From the NCBI RefSeq assembly GCF_963678635.1, contig NC_087065.1, positions 63,704,973 to 63,768,972 of the forward strand: a DNA stretch of 64,000 nt. Reading direction: 5' to 3'. The number at the start of each line of letters is the position of its first letter. Positions within the stretch are counted from its first letter, which is position 1. A program made the position numbers and the translations under genes. Below are positions 1-12,759 of this stretch, piece after piece. Under the pieces are notes generated by a model that had not been told where the DNA came from, made no database searches, and was given only the letters and a program-made list of their open reading frames with translations. The stretch comes from Symsagittifera roscoffensis. Taxonomy: Eukaryota > Xenacoelomorpha > Acoela > Convolutidae.

Positions 1-59
1 AGTTTGATGTTTGCCCTAAGAAAAAAGCAAACAAAAAGGAACTTGAGAAACTTGACTTC

Positions 60-530
60 GTTTCTCAGTGTATTGAAATGTGTTATACCAGTTGCAGATG
101 GTAAGTTTCACAAAGTTTTGGCGCCCAATTCTGATTTTTTAAGATAGTGTATAGATTTCGCTATGTATTAATCATAGTGATAGAAATTCATTATATAAGA
201 TAGATAATAGATTTCCCACTATATTAAGAGAGGAATCAAGAATTCCGATGGCAAGATGGCAAGTAACAAAAAATTTTCGAATTTTTTTGGCGTCGTGTTT
301 TGCCGATTTAGGAATGCTTAAGATTCTAAACAGGAATACTTTAAACCCTATGTTATAAGATAAAGAATAGTTTTATCAATGTGTTTTAAAAGGTCTCAGA
401 GTTTTAGATGGTAAATTTTAGATGAAAAGTTTTTGTGCAAAATCATAGGTTTTTGGAAAGAAAACCTCATGTTCAAGAAAAAACAATTCAGAAATCTCTA
501 GTTTCTTTGCTATTTTTTGGAATAGTTTTT
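60..530 (-). repeat. LTR-like flanking repeat, inverted copy of 13285-13750
   Basis: Two blocks (about 60-190 and 230-530) read in reverse complement as the plus-strand blocks 13660-13750 and 13285-13575, in the same order. Shared landmarks are the motif around GTTGCAGATGGTAAGTTTC, the phrase TTTTGGCGCCC, and the CTATTTTTTGGAATAG palindrome. A related block in the same orientation lies at 2940-3240, on the other side of the BEL/Pao remnant, so these may be remnants of its two LTRs. The LTR role is inference. Confidence 0.5.
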
Positions 531-1039
531 CATCTTATTGTGAAAACCAATGCTATATTATGTATAAAGTATAGAAAATCTTAAAGTTTTTAATAGTAAA
601 CTTATGGTAGTTGATAAAAAAGCGGTTGAAAATGGGTGAAAATGTTTTAAAAACACATTAGAATGTGAATGAAAAGAAAACTTCTTCATGTCTCAACTTT
701 TTTTTATTTCCACTACATGATTTTTTATGACTTTTCCGTAGAAAATTCGCTTTTTTAAGGTTGTTCATGCTCTCTGCTTCAAATTGATTCTAGAGAATTT
801 GGTCAAAACTGGAGAACATAGGTGAAAAAGTTATCAAATGACAGAATATTTTTCTGGCAGAGGTAAAATTAGAACTGTAATTGTCCAAATATTACACTGT
901 CTTTTGTATATACTTGACTTTAGCAGAGACTAATTCACTTGTTCTTTCCTTATGGTAAGGTTTTTTACACAAATGGTTAGTTGATTGGTTAAGAAAATTT
1001 CAAGAAATGATTTGTCGTTAGTGCCCCCAATATCTTTTG

Positions 1040-2640
1040 TGTCATTGCTCACCGGTGTACCGGTGTAAGAGGACGCAAAGTTAAATTATGTTCCACAAGG
1101 AAGAAAGTTGTCTGAATAATAGACCAATGTCCTCCCACTACGTACAAAACTTTTCAGTAGCCACCATGATATGGCAGGAATGTAGAATGGTTCTTCCATT
1201 CTGTATCCTCATGTACATCAAGGTCGGGTGCGACATCATTCCACCCTCGAGTGTACAAACGAAGCTCCTTCTCTGCACCCATTAAATTCGTTCCATTGTC
1301 AGACCAATTTGTTAATAGTTTCTACACTTAGCGGTAAAAATTTCCACTACATTACGGAAAAACTATCGTCCATAGACGAATTTGTGGATAGCCCATGTGG
1401 TCAAAACAGGGGAAAACGGTCACCGTTTTCTCGGAAATCCGGCGAGCCGTTATATAAAAGGGTCTGAAGTAATCCACACTGCAATTAATGAACAGATCCT
1501 GGCGGTCTCTTAGGCTCATCAATGTTTCAGTTATTATCGGTGTAAATGTTTTCAACTTCCGTTGATAGTAACTAAAAAGTTTTTGCTTTGAACACCTTAG
1601 TTTCTAAAGAACATAGTCCAACTGGATGCCAGAACGAAGATAATCCATAGGTTGATGCTCAAACTTGCGGTGCAAACAAATTACAAAGAATTTCACTGAG
1701 GGGTGGCGATCATCAAATTTGATGGAACGTATTTTTTGCTCTAATTTCAAAATTGTATTCAATTTGTTGGTAATTACGCTAAAAAAGGGTAGATGAAAAA
1801 TCAGATCAGTAGGAAGTGGAAAAATGAAATCCAAATGGTCCAATTGAAACTGAAACTTCAAACCGTAGGAAGAATGAGTGCTGAAAATGTTTGGTTCCAT
1901 CTTCCAGTGCGGCGCCACGCTTTTTGACAGTGCTGCTTTCATAGCTGTGAGTTCTAGCTCCCAGTATGTAACTCCAAGGCTAGAAATAATTTCACTAAAC
2001 TGTCTCGACCATTAACTATGATGTGATGCTTTTCTTGTGAGTTTGCTTACAGAGAGAAAATTTATACAATTTCTGAACCCCGCGAAAAAAACCATAGGAG
2101 AAATAAAGGGGGAGACATGCTTCTTTTGCATTTGGAAATTTTAATTCTGCCGCAAATGCCTTTTTTGTGAAATAAGTAAAAGTTTTCTTGCGTAGCAACC
2201 TGACAAAAGAGCTGCATTGAGACCAATTGATGATCGTTTTTATTGATGCTGGGTTTCAGTCAAAATAGAGACCTAATGAATCATATCATCAACGGGACTT
2301 TTGAGCCTGATTTTGGTGACTACTGCAATGATGGCACCAATGCACCTGTCACGGGTTCTTAGGAATCTTGCATCTTTGGGAAAGCTCGTCTTTCAAAGTT
2401 TCGATAGCAATTCCCCGAGTGCCTGAACATTTCCTGTACATATGCAGTTCGTTTTTTTTCAAAAGCAAACAGAGGATAGCAGCGCGGGATTTCTAGTTCA
2501 ATTTAAATCTGTGGGCAAGGAATTCTTTCGAGGAACTTTTCATTCAAGTGTTCGGGAAGGGCGTCAATTCACAGATGACTACCGGTTCTCCAAAACTTCT
2601 TCAAGAGAGGACGTCATCTTAAGTGTGAGGAGCGGCTAAG
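1040..2640 (-). pseudogene. BEL/Pao retrotransposon pol remnant (integrase region)
   Basis: Minus-strand remnant with many stops and frame changes. From 1335 down to 1150 it reads W-S-D-N-G-T-N-L, then G-A-E-K-E-L, and about 30 residues on T-E-W-K followed by P-Y-H-G-G. This is the second-aspartate block and following W...P..h.GG block of BEL/Pao integrases. From about 1550 to 1350 comes the D-Y-F-R-P-F stretch that matches the first-aspartate block (usually DYFGP). From 1700 to 1600 it reads Q-P-M-D-Y-L-R, matching the P..MGDLP region ahead of it. Upstream (1950-2640) the sequence is still colinear with the inverted copy at 14.1-15.2 kb but I cannot assign domains. The protein would be the polyprotein that copies and integrates the element. 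It is certainly non-functional here. Family assignment rests on motif order, not a search. Confidence 0.65.
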
Positions 2641-2699
2641 CCAATGATGTTGAAAACTGGGGAGAAAAAGCAGCTTAGAATCGTGCGCTGTGAAACCTT

Positions 2700-3240
2700 G
2701 TTTGTATTTATTTTACTTACACCACGGCTGATAAGCAAAGTGTCATGTGTGTGGTCTCAATTTAAACCTAGTGGGCCTGAACTTTTATCTTCACTGCCTA
2801 AAATGTTTTTGACTTGACCTACTTCGTTGCTTGACGTACTTTCTCATTTTGTATAAAAAAAAGATTTACCTAAGTAGCATATGATTGAGGCGATAAGGAG
2901 TGATGATTGGAGACCCTCATTTTTTAGGTTACGGTATTCAACATCCAGTCTCCAAGTTTTAGGATAGGGGGGAATAGGTTTGCCAATGTATTAGGAAACT
3001 AATAGGTTTCCCTACGCTTTTAGATAGGTTCTAGGTTTCAGATGGTAAAATGATGAGTTTCGAAAATTTTTTGGCGCCCGACTTTCAATTTTGTTTGGCG
3101 TTCAAATGCTAACACTAATCATCTACACTAATTTATAAGAGTTTTAAGCTTAAGATTTGTTATTGTAGTAGTTTTACCGATTGCAGTTTTGATGAAAAGA
3201 TGCTGAAATCTAAGAGTGAATTTTTTTTAAATAATATTTT
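2700..3240 (-). repeat. 5' flanking repeat of the BEL/Pao remnant
   Basis: Reads in reverse complement as the plus-strand sequence 13660-13945. It includes the stretch TACTTCGTTGCTTGACGTAC (2820-2840), the counterpart of GTACGTCAAGCGATGAAGTA at 13894-13913, and a TTTTGGCGCCC block near 3070. It lies on the upstream side of the minus-strand BEL/Pao remnant and is probably old LTR and leader sequence. No open frame is preserved. Confidence 0.45.
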
Positions 3241-3330
3241 TCACTAAAAAAAACAAATAACTTCCAAGAAATTACATAAATCACTACAACGTACAACAAA
3301 CAAAAATTGACCAAAACTTACACGTTCAAT

Positions 3331-3912
3331 CTACAGATTCAATAATTTAGAATGGATTTTGTCATCAGGAATTTTCCTGTTCGAGTAAAAACAATTTGGT
3401 CCTTTATTAGTTTGTTCATGTAGTCTGAACAAATATTTGGAGGCTTTGAATCCGCCGTTTGTCGAATTCAAGTTTGCAGCTTTGTCAAGAACTCGACTGT
3501 ATTTGGACATTGCTCTAACTTCAGAATCTTCCATGTTTTTTGTTAAGTTCTTTGATACTAATTTTGATTTTGTCAATTTTACTATCAAAGAAGCAATGCG
3601 TCTTGCCTCCTTCAAGCACAGGCAAACAATTTCTGCACAACGACGAAATTTTTTTTGAATTGGCTTTAAAGTCGTCTCTACAGTCAATTTGACGATATTG
3701 TTTCCCCTGAGCATCGTTTTTTTCTCAGGTATCATACAGTCGTCCAAGTTTTCTTCTGCTAATGGTAGATACAAAGATTCAATGTCCCTCTCCAGTTCCT
3801 CGAAATGGTTCTCATCGCAACACTTGTGGAAGAAGTTGTAGCGTAACTCAAATATACTGGGTTTGGCATATTGAATATGGAAATCATACAATGGTTTATT
3901 CTCTATGTTCAA
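3331..3912 (-). CDS. Orphan 193-residue protein, unrecognised
   Basis: The longest uninterrupted frame in the first 18 kb. I do not recognise the family. The protein is basic, with clusters of lysine and arginine in the middle (around residues 85-125), and has cysteine pairs near residues 31-32 and 93-98. There is no signal peptide or membrane segment. The C-terminal 45 residues (G-G-F-K-A-S-K-Y-L, then G-P-N-C-F-Y-S-N-R-K) look like a conserved domain edge rather than random AT-rich translation. It ends just before an A/T-rich stretch and has no visible introns. It may be an exon of a host gene or the tail of a transposon protein. It lies immediately upstream (on its own strand) of the flanking repeat of the BEL/Pao remnant. 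Confidence 0.35.
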   Translation of the reverse strand: MNIENKPLYDFHIQYAKPSIFELRYNFFHKCCDENHFEELERDIESLYLPLAEENLDDCMIPEKKTMLRGNNIVKLTVETTLKPIQKKFRRCAEIVCLCLKEARRIASLIVKLTKSKLVSKNLTKNMEDSEVRAMSKYSRVLDKAANLNSTNGGFKASKYLFRLHEQTNKGPNCFYSNRKIPDDKIHSKLLNL

Positions 3913-3959
3913 TTGCTTATTTCAATGGTTCTACTTCGTATTCATTTGTTTTTCATTAA

Positions 3960-6330
3960 AACTCAATCACTTGATAAGTGATAATGTTTCATTTAATGCT
4001 CCTTGTGTCATTTAATCGACGAGATGTTTAGTTATTGCGTGTCTGGGTTTCTTCATGATTTGACAACCGTACGAGTTGTTACCCAGAAAATCCATCGCCT
4101 CAGCCACATCTCCGGATTATCCTTCTCTTTGAGCATCAACAAAAGACTAAACAAAACTATTGAAGCGTTTTTTGGGCGTGTAATGAACAAATCGATAAAT
4201 TTTGGCACGCTGCTATCAAAATTTCAGATTGAATTAAAGAAGGTTAGTGGTGACAGTGTTTATTTTCCAATACAAGGGTGGAAATCTGCATTTGTTGTGA
4301 TTTTTCTACAAAGAATTTTTCTCGGAATATATTTTCATGTGATCTCTAAAATCATTCCGACACACGTCAAAGTCTTTTAAAAAATGAAGAAAATTGGTAA
4401 CTTTGGAAGTAACTTCGTCGGGAACAGTCATACTAAATTGAAAAAGCCAAAACGGATCCGTTTCTGATTTTTTCAAGTGAACAACCCGTTGACAGAGGTC
4501 GTCTGTCTTGAAAATAATTGTCCTGAATTGGTTCTTCACTAAACAGTATCTTTCAAAATGCTCCCACTAGGCGCTTACCCGAATTTTGTTTTACTTGCCG
4601 TATATTCAAAAAATCTTATTGTTTCACTTGCCTTATAGGCTTTCAAAATTCAAAATTTTTGCTCTTCCCTGAAGCTTCCTTATATTGAGAAACTGTTCAT
4701 TTTATCCAATATTAAAATGTGAAACTCCTTGCTTTTCGAATGAAGGTTGGTTTGATTTCTTTACTTCAAATAAGGTATGGAGTCAAATGGGTTTTGATGA
4801 GGTTCAAATCAAATCTCCGCATTTTGAAATCAAAAACCGGTCAGGTAATACCAAAGCACTCAAAATACTGTTTCAATTCGATCAGCTAATTTTTGGAACT
4901 CTTAACAATTGTGTCTCTCTCTCATCAACAGGTTCATTTTCATTCTCGAAACTTTCCGGTTTTTAGTAAGCGTTCTTGCCTTGAGCTTACCAAAGTTTTT
5001 TGACTCGATCATTGGCAGTGTTTTCAATTTCTTGGATTTTGGTTTTCTTTTTGTATATTGCGTTTTTCAGCCAGATGTGTCAAACTTGAAACAAAAACAT
5101 TTGTTTGTAATTCTAGGTTGTTTCATCTTCTTTTCCAATTCGAGTAGTTGTTTCTGTTGCTTTCAGCTCATCTGTAGAAACAAAGTTGAAGTCGAAAACT
5201 GCTATTCTACTCAAAATATCTGATCTTAACTGTATGGAATTGTTGAATCCGTCCAGTTTCTAGAATATTGTTTTCAGTAATGTGTACCCACCTTTTGGAT
5301 AAAAAAGGTCGAACTCATTTTTACACGTTAGATGACGTCTGTTGAAGTTGTCTCATCTGTTGAATAAAACACTTGGACATCGAAAACACTTGAAGAAAGT
5401 GTCACCATTGTTCGTATGAAAGTTATGGTTGTTGCACCTTTGTAATTTTCCAGTTTGATTGACTTTTCAAATGCTTCGCTGAGCTAATTTTACAACGAAT
5501 TCTCCTTCTCGAATGTCAAACTCATATATGAATACATCGTGATCAGCTATTTCCTCGACTAAAGATGAATCAGTAATGGCCCTTGCGAAAGTTCAGTGGA
5601 TCGTATCCATACTTTAAAATAAAATCTCTAAACAGCCGAGGTGTATGAGCATCGAGATTACTATGGCCATGCAATTACTTTGTTAGCGAACAGAGAAGAC
5701 AAAGATCATTTTTGCATGGTTGTTTATCTTCATCCGATAAAAGTCAATTAACGGAAGTGTTTTTCAGTAAAGGCTCGCCTAAAACAGAGTTTGGACATCC
5801 CATTGAAAAATATTTTAGAAATGCAGCGGAAAAAAATCACATTTGTTGTCAATTTGAGCCTCTAATTTGTGTTCTGATAATATTGAAAGCAATGCTCCAT
5901 CTTACATTCGGAACTTGTCTGGCAGTGCACCAAAGCTTACCGTTTTTGTTTACTATTCTCCTCCAAAAAATTTCATTAATTTCGTGCAGTCAGTGGTTGA
6001 TGCTATGAGAGAAAGAGATGAAAACCTTCTATTGGTAATTCTAGTAGAAACAAGGAAACTTGTGGGTAAATTCTACTAGGAATATCAGATCAAGGATAGA
6101 TCCAGGCTTACAACCACAAAATATCTCAATGATGAAAAGACTCGTAAGGCAACCAATGAAACACCGCTCAAAAAATTGACTAAGTTAAGAAAGACTTCTT
6201 TAAGGTGGAGATTTTGAAATCATTCATTGAGCACAGAGAAGTTATCATGGTTGGATTTTTCATACTGCAGTATTCAAAACTGAGAATGCTAGAGCTCTAC
6301 TATACTTTCTTCTATAAGCAAAAATGAAGA
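3960..6330. other. AT-rich stretch, no gene recognised
   Basis: Only short frames are open and none shows a known motif. The plus-strand frame at 4003-4380 (125 codons) and the one at 5712-6008 (98 codons) have composition typical of AT-rich random translation. I see no splice pattern that joins them into a coherent protein. Confidence 0.5.
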
Positions 6331-7952
6331 GTTGGAGATGGATAGCGACTCGCTTTGTTTTAGTTCTTGCTGAAAAAAAACTCTAACATTTTGTTCAGCC
6401 AGATAAGAGAACCATTTGGAAAAAAAGAGGGAAAATGACTGCAGAGCACATTCAGGGCAAATTCAAAAGGTAAGCTTTTTCCTCGAACATGTTGCAGTAG
6501 CCTTAAAAAGCATAATAAACGGAGCAGAAATTTTTCGAAGAGGAACTTAGATGTAGACAAATGCTATGTTTGTATAGCAAAACTTGATGCTGCTATGAAA
6601 ACTAGTCAAATAAATTCAAGTTCAGTAGTAAGGTTTGAAAAGTTCAAGATGATGAAATTTATACAGTACACTTAAGTTTGAATAAAAATTGATGCAAGGT
6701 ACTAAACTTAGAAGACTTGATGCTCTGTATTTGATTTATGTACATTGCAGTTTTTCGTTGATTTCAAATATTTAAAAATTACTGCAGTAAACTTAAATTA
6801 CGACGCAGCGATTTATATACTTTCTTTGTAATTTAGTTTTCTTTTTCAGAAAATTTGATTATTTTGAAGTTTCTGTAGATTTATAAAAGATCGAGCATAA
6901 AAAAATCAAAATCATCTAAAAGAAGTCGTAGCCTCAGTTCTATTGAATTTTATTGTATTTTGAAGTTTTTGAAAATAAAAACATTTTTTCTGGATAAAAA
7001 GTCTATCTTTTTTGCAAAAATTTTTTATATTGACTTAACATGAACCAAAAAACGAGGTTTTTGTCAATCTACACGTAATTAATCATTGATAATTACCAAT
7101 TAGATATCGCGCTGAGATCTTTGCAGAAAAACTACAGATTTCCCCACAAGAACCAAAAAAAATCGTTTTTCCTACCATTATCGTACCATTACATAAACCA
7201 TAAAACCATAAAAACTCTCTTCCCTATCTTAACAAAATTTAGACTTTTTTCCAAATCCTAATATACAGCTTGCAGACCGGATGCTTGACATTCTATCTTA
7301 AGCATAGAGGTCTGCAGGCACATTCCCCTCCCCCCACTTCTCCTCACTCTTCGTTGACATTAAAATTGTTAAAGTTACATGATAAGTAAAGCTTGATTCT
7401 GACTGGTTAATTTTAGTTCTTATGAAAACTTCTTGTTAAGTAAAACTTGATTCGTTGATATAAAAATTCTGAAAGTTACATGGTATTAAAAGCTCGCTTC
7501 TGAATGATTGGTATCAATTCTTTTAAGAAACCTATAAGAAAAGGAGTTACACACGTCAAATTGCATCACAACATTGTAAGATCCGGGGTGTTTTGATGTG
7601 TCTAATTTGTATTTTTCATACGTATAACAGAGAGGACCCGTGTACTCATATCAAGAAGAAGCATTCTTTTTGTCCGAGTAATCTCTTTCAAGATGATTGA
7701 AAAAATTTTCAGCAGCCTCCAAACACTCTCCTAGAGAAGTTTAATTTAAAAAAATATAATAAAAACATTGTAAATATAGGAAAAACTACTATGAAAAAAA
7801 AATTTACGGATCAAATAAAGCTTTAAAAAATCTGGAAACCTTTTTTGACTTATTTTAGTAAAAACTGTGAAATATCTTACTTTTTCACCTATGCTTTTGT
7901 TCGAGGTTTCTGATTGATGATAAAACCAACTTGAGCAACAATCGAGTTCAAA
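6331..7952. repeat. Tandem duplication, unit 1 (1,622 bp)
   Basis: Starts at GTTGGAGATGGATAGCG and ends at ATCGAGTTCAAA, where unit 2 begins directly. The two units agree over their full length with only scattered substitutions and one-base indels, for example CATGTTGCAG against CGTGTTGCCG near 6490 and 8110. The unit holds AT-rich DNA, a CTTGCAGACCGGATG motif at about 7268 shared with the BEL/Pao flank at 13774, and no recognisable gene. The high identity means a recent duplication or an assembly artefact. Confidence 0.9.
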
Positions 7953-9574
7953 GTTGGAGATGGATAGCGACTCGCTTTGTTTTAGTTCTTGCTGAAAAAA
8001 AACTCTAACATTTTGTTCAGCCAGATAAGAGAACCATTTGGAAAAAAAGAGGGAAAATGACTGCAGAGCACATTCAGGGCAAATTCAAAAGGTAAGCTTT
8101 TTCCTCGAACGTGTTGCCGTAGCCTTAAAAAGCATAATAAACGGAGCAGAATTTTTTCGAAGAGGAACTTAGATGTAGACAAATGCTATGTTTGTATAGC
8201 AAAACTTGATGCTGCTATGAAAACTAGTCAAATAAATTCAAGTTCAGTAGTAAGGTTTGAAAAGTTCAAGATGATGAAATTTATACAGTACACTTAAGTT
8301 TGAATAAAAATTGATGCAAGGTACTAAACTTAGAAGACTTGATGCTCTGTATTTGATTTATGTACATTGCAGTTTTTCGTTGATTTCAAATATTTAAAAA
8401 ATTACTGCAGTAAACTTAAATTACGACGCAGTGATTTATATACTTTCTTTGTAATTTAGTTTTCTTTTTCAGAAAAATTGATTATTTTGAAGTTTCTGTA
8501 GATTTATAAAAGATCGAGCATAAAAAAATCAAAATCATCTAAAAAAAGTCGTAGCTTCAGTTTTATTGAATTTTATTGTATTTTGAAGTTTTTGAAAATA
8601 AAAACATTTTTTCTGGATAAAAAGTCTATCTTTTTCGCAAAAACTTTTTTTATTGACTTAACATGAACCAAAAAACGAGGTTTTTGTCAATCTACACGTA
8701 ATTAATCATTGATAAGTACCAATTAGATATCGCGCTGAGATCTTTGCAGAAAAACTACAGATTTCCCCACAAGAACCAAACAAAATTGTTTTTCCTACCA
8801 TTATCGTACCATTACATAAATCATAAAACCATAAAAACTCTCTTCCCTATCTTAACAAAATTTAGACTTTTTTCCAAATCCTAATATACAGCTTGCAGAC
8901 CGGATGCTTGACATTCTATCTTAAGCATAGAGGTCTGCAGGCACATTCCCCTCCCCCCACTTCTCCTCACTCTTCGTTGACATTAAAATTGTTAAAGTTA
9001 CATGATAAGTAAAGCTTGATTCTGACTGGTTAATTTTAGTTCTTATGAAAATTTCTTGTTAAGTAAAACTTGATTCGTTGATATAAAAATTCTGAAAGTT
9101 ACATGGTATTAAAAGCTCGCTTCTGAATGATTGGTATCAATTCTTTTAAGAAACCTATAAGAAAAGGAGTTACACACGTCAAATTGCATCACAACATTGT
9201 AAGATCCGGGGTGTTTTGATGTGTCTAATTTGTATTTTTCATACGTATAACAGAGAGGACCCGTGTACTCATATCAAGAAGAAGCATTCTTTTTGTCCGA
9301 GTAATCTCTTTCAAGATGATTGAAAAAATTTTCAGCAGCCTCCAAACACTCTCCTAGAGAAGTTTAATTTAAAAAAATATAATAAAAACATTGTAAATAT
9401 AGGAAAAACTACTATAAAAAAAAATTTACGGATCAAATAAAGCTTTAAAAAATCTGGAAACCTTTTTTGACTTATTTTAGTAAAAACTGTGAAGTATCTT
9501 ACTTTTTCACCTATGCTTTTGTTCGAGGTTTCTGATTGATGATAAAACCAACTTGAGCAACAATCGAGTTCAAA
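7953..9574. repeat. Tandem duplication, unit 2 (1,622 bp)
   Basis: Second copy, abutting unit 1 with no spacer. Its end at 9574 (ATCGAGTTCAAA) passes into unique sequence. A 66-codon minus-strand frame is present in both units, but its only differences between copies are ordinary substitutions and it has no recognisable motif, so I do not call it a gene. Confidence 0.9.
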
Positions 9575-10094
9575 TTATTTTGAAACTCTCAGTGACAGAC
9601 CAAACAAAAACTTTTAATCTGCAGTAATAGCTGTTTCGGTAGCAAGCAAGGGGATCGGTTCTGAATTTGCAGTAAGATTCAAAAACATGATGTAATAAGT
9701 TGATACGTAATCCAACTAAAAAAACGTTTTAAAAAAAGTTTGGGACATTTTTAAAACATCCACTAAATGAGTCGTTTTTGTGTAGCTAATATTTTATAAA
9801 CTTCATCTTTATTCAATCATAAAGATGAAAGTTTGGATAAAATTGCTGGACCCTGTACATTTTCAGATAATAATATACATAAGTATGCACTAGAAAATTA
9901 CTACAAATTTAGGTTTTGAGGTTAAGAAAAACAAATAGTTATCTGATTCACAACATTTTTCTCTAGGTTCTTAGCAAGAGGATTTTTTGGTACAATCATA
10001 ACCTTACACTCATTTTTCGAGCAATTTTTGGTTCAAATGAAATCAATCTGAAGATGCCAGATGAAGCAGAAGCCGAGACAGACCAAAGTTGAAT

Positions 10095-10980
10095 TTTTTC
10101 GACATTACAAATAGAATTCAATTCTTTAGGAGTCTTAAGATCGTTTTTTTTTTTCAAAATACGTTATAGGTTAATGAAAAATCCAGCCTAAAAAAAGTCA
10201 AGCATTAATAATTATGTGTAATATGCCCTTCGTTTTGTTATTATTTGATCAATGAATATTGGATGTTTTAAAGGTTGTTTTTTTTTTCAAGTGAGCACAA
10301 CTATGAAACAAAAATGTTCGGCTCATTGATACAGTTTTAAACTAAATTAACTAAATTTTTTGTTGAGATCAATCAAAAAAAATTCTCATGGAAAATATTG
10401 GTGAAAAAATTATCGTAAAGTTGCATTCAACGTCTACATAACGTTAAGTTGTTTTGAAAACTCCATAAAATTGTTGTAGAATATTTTGAGAGAGAGAGTA
10501 CTGAGAAAATTGCTGGACTTTTCTCCATAATCTAAATTGAAATTGTTTGACATTACAAAGTAGAAATTACTGTTGTGGAGTTTTAATATCTTTTTCCTTC
10601 AATTTAGATAATATATTATAGTTTAATTAAAATTCCAGCATAAAAAAGTCAAATACTGGTAGTTATGTGTAATATATTGGGCTTTTTGTCATTATTTGAT
10701 CACTTATTTTAAAGTAGCAAAAATATCGAAAATTTTGAAGGTTGTTTTTTTTCTGAACTGAACTCTGAGACAAAAAAGTTCTGCTGATTGATAGTTTTTT
10801 CAACTAAATTAGCTAGTCTTTTATTGAGGTCATTCAGAAATTGTTCTTACGGATGATAATGATAGAGAATTTGTTATAAATTTGAGTTCAAGGTCTACAA
10901 AACATCAAATTTGTTTAAAATTCCATTACAAAAGCTGTAGAATATTTTTAGAGAGAGTATTGAAAAATCTCTCAAATATT
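10095..10980. repeat. Diverged tandem repeat, about 440-bp unit, two copies
   Basis: Copy 1 (about 10095-10535) and copy 2 (about 10536-10980) share an ordered series of landmarks: GACATTACAAA, AATTCCAGC or AATCCAGC, AAAAGTCAA, TAATTATGTGTAATAT or AGTTATGTGTAATAT, TCATTATTTGATCA-like, AAGGTTGTTTTTTTT, ACTAAATTA, and TGTAGAATATTTT followed by AGAGAGAGTA. Divergence is high, with many indels, so this is an old duplication. Confidence 0.55.
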
Positions 10981-11659
10981 ATGGTTGTTAACATGAAGCG
11001 AAACAAGAGTCAAGAAGACATCCTGTGAAAATAGTTTTTTTTTGCTCTCAATTTCAGCTCAATTACACAACTAGGCTTTTCTGTGATTCAATTTTTTAAT
11101 TTTTTAGGCAAAGTGTTCTTTTGAAGCCTTCAGATAAGTCATCTTTTAGGAAACGGGTTTCTCTGATTGTTTCTACGTGCATTACGGTCAATGAAACGAC
11201 AGGTTCCATTTCTCTCTTTCTTGAAAATTTTTGAGAAACTTCGGACAAAACTGCAGAATAGAACAGTTTTTGATTCTATTTTGCTAGACACTTGATTGTG
11301 CAAGATTAAAAAAGCGTGTTTTTGTTAAAAAAACTTGCCGTAAAAGTGAACAAGAGGCAAGCCAGTGAGGAACACAGTGTAATATTTGGTCTATTACAGT
11401 TTTACTTTTAACGCTTCCAGAAAAATGTTCTTTCCATTGATACAATTTTTCACCTGAACTTTCCGATTCTGACCAAATTTTTTAAAACCTATATGAAGCA
11501 GAAAACAGGCACATCCTCAAAAAGATTTCACGAGATTTCAAAAAGAAACAAGAAAGTTCATGATAAATTAAGTTGCAGACGCAAGAAAGGGAAGGTGATC
11601 AGTTATGAAGACTTTTTGATATCTTTCCATTCACATTCTTTTGAACATTTAGAAAAATT

Positions 11660-12190
11660 TCACTCATTTTTACCCGTTTTTCTATCCACTATAACGTGAC
11701 ACTTATCTCAAAAGTGGCAGTTTTGCATAAACTTGAATTGATCTTTGACAAAAAAAGGAAGAGCTAGATCATAAGTTTTGCTCAAAAAAATTCTGTGAAA
11801 GTTAGTACTAATGATTATTTGAATTGAAGTTTTCAACAAAAATCATATTTCAATTAAAAAAAACACTAGTCAGGTATTCATATAAAAAATTTAGAAATCT
11901 TTCAGAAAATTTAGAAAGTTTCAGAAAACTTTCACAATTTCTAGGAAATTTTCACAATTTTTCACCCACTTTTTTTATCAACTACTATAAGTTTATCATG
12001 AATAACGTGAAATTTATATCAAAAAAAGAAGTTTTGTATAAATTTTACTTAATCATTGACAAAAACCAAGAAAAGTTAAATCATAAATTTTGAAAAAACT
12101 CAATGAAAAATAAAAATAATCATAATTTGAAATAAATTCCTAACAAAAATTATAAGACAAAAAAAACTAGTTAAATGTTCACATGAAAAC
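11660..12190. repeat. Diverged tandem repeat, about 300-bp period, two copies
   Basis: Segment 11670-11895 (CACTATAACGTGAC ... TTTTGCATAAACTTGA ... ACACTAGTCAGGTATTCATAT) matches 11970-12190 (TACTATAAGTTTATCATG ... TTTTGTATAAATTTTAC ... AACTAGTTAAATGTTCACAT) in the same order. It is strongly diverged and AT-rich, with no sign of coding. Confidence 0.45.
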
Positions 12191-12484
12191 GTAGCAGGAA
12201 AAATGGATAAATACTGAGTCTAATATGAAACATATCTACTTCTACATGCTTCATAATTGGTTCGGCTGGTCTGAGAATTGTTTCGGACAATCACAAAACT
12301 ATATAAGACGCATCATGTTTAAAATGATTTCAAATCTGTTTTTCGAGGAAAAATTGAAAAAAGACGCAAATTTATGTTCAAATTTCTGTTTCATTGCCTC
12401 ACGTGATTCTAATTACTCAACCACTTGGATTTCATTTTACACTTGTCACTTAGTATAGCATTGATTCTCACGACTAGTTGAAAA

Positions 12485-12720
12485 TCTATTCCAAAAAATA
12501 GCCAAAAACTTGAGATTTTAGATTTTTTTTTTAAACGTGAGGTTTTTTTTCCAAAAACTTGAGAATTTGCACAAAAACTTACCATCTAAAATTTACCACC
12601 CAAAACTCTGTAACCTATATTAAAACGTTGATAAATCTATTCTACTTCCTAATTCTTAGGATTTAAAAATTTTCCTGTTTAGAATTTAAGACTTTACTAA
12701 ATCGGCAAAACTGGGCGTTA
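12485..12720. repeat. Extra copy of the BEL/Pao flanking repeat
   Basis: Direct-orientation copy of 13290-13530. Shared landmarks are CTATTCCAAAAAATAGC, CCAAAAA(C/G)TTGAGA, TTTGCACAAAA, ACCATCTAAAA, AAAACTCTG and the AAATCGGCAAAA/AAATCAGCAAAA end. It runs into the N gap 40 bases later, so the gap sits in a repeat array. Confidence 0.6.
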
Positions 12721-12759
12721 AATGTTTTTTTTTTTCGAAAACCTACAAAATGAGTTAAG

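Larger units (their letters stand above)
9575..12480. other. AT-rich intergenic DNA with diverged repeats
   Basis: No coding region is supported. The stretch is rich in homopolymer A and T runs. Its only structure is two sets of old tandem repeats, listed separately (10095-10980 and 11660-12190). Frames at 11493-11699 and 11824-12093 are lysine/phenylalanine-rich translations of A/T tracts and fall inside or next to these repeats. Confidence 0.5.

Noticed and set aside
6360-6560. 66-codon minus-strand frame, repeated at 7982-8182
   Set aside because: The repeat comes from the tandem duplication of DNA, not from selection on a protein. The frame lies in AT-rich sequence and has no motif.
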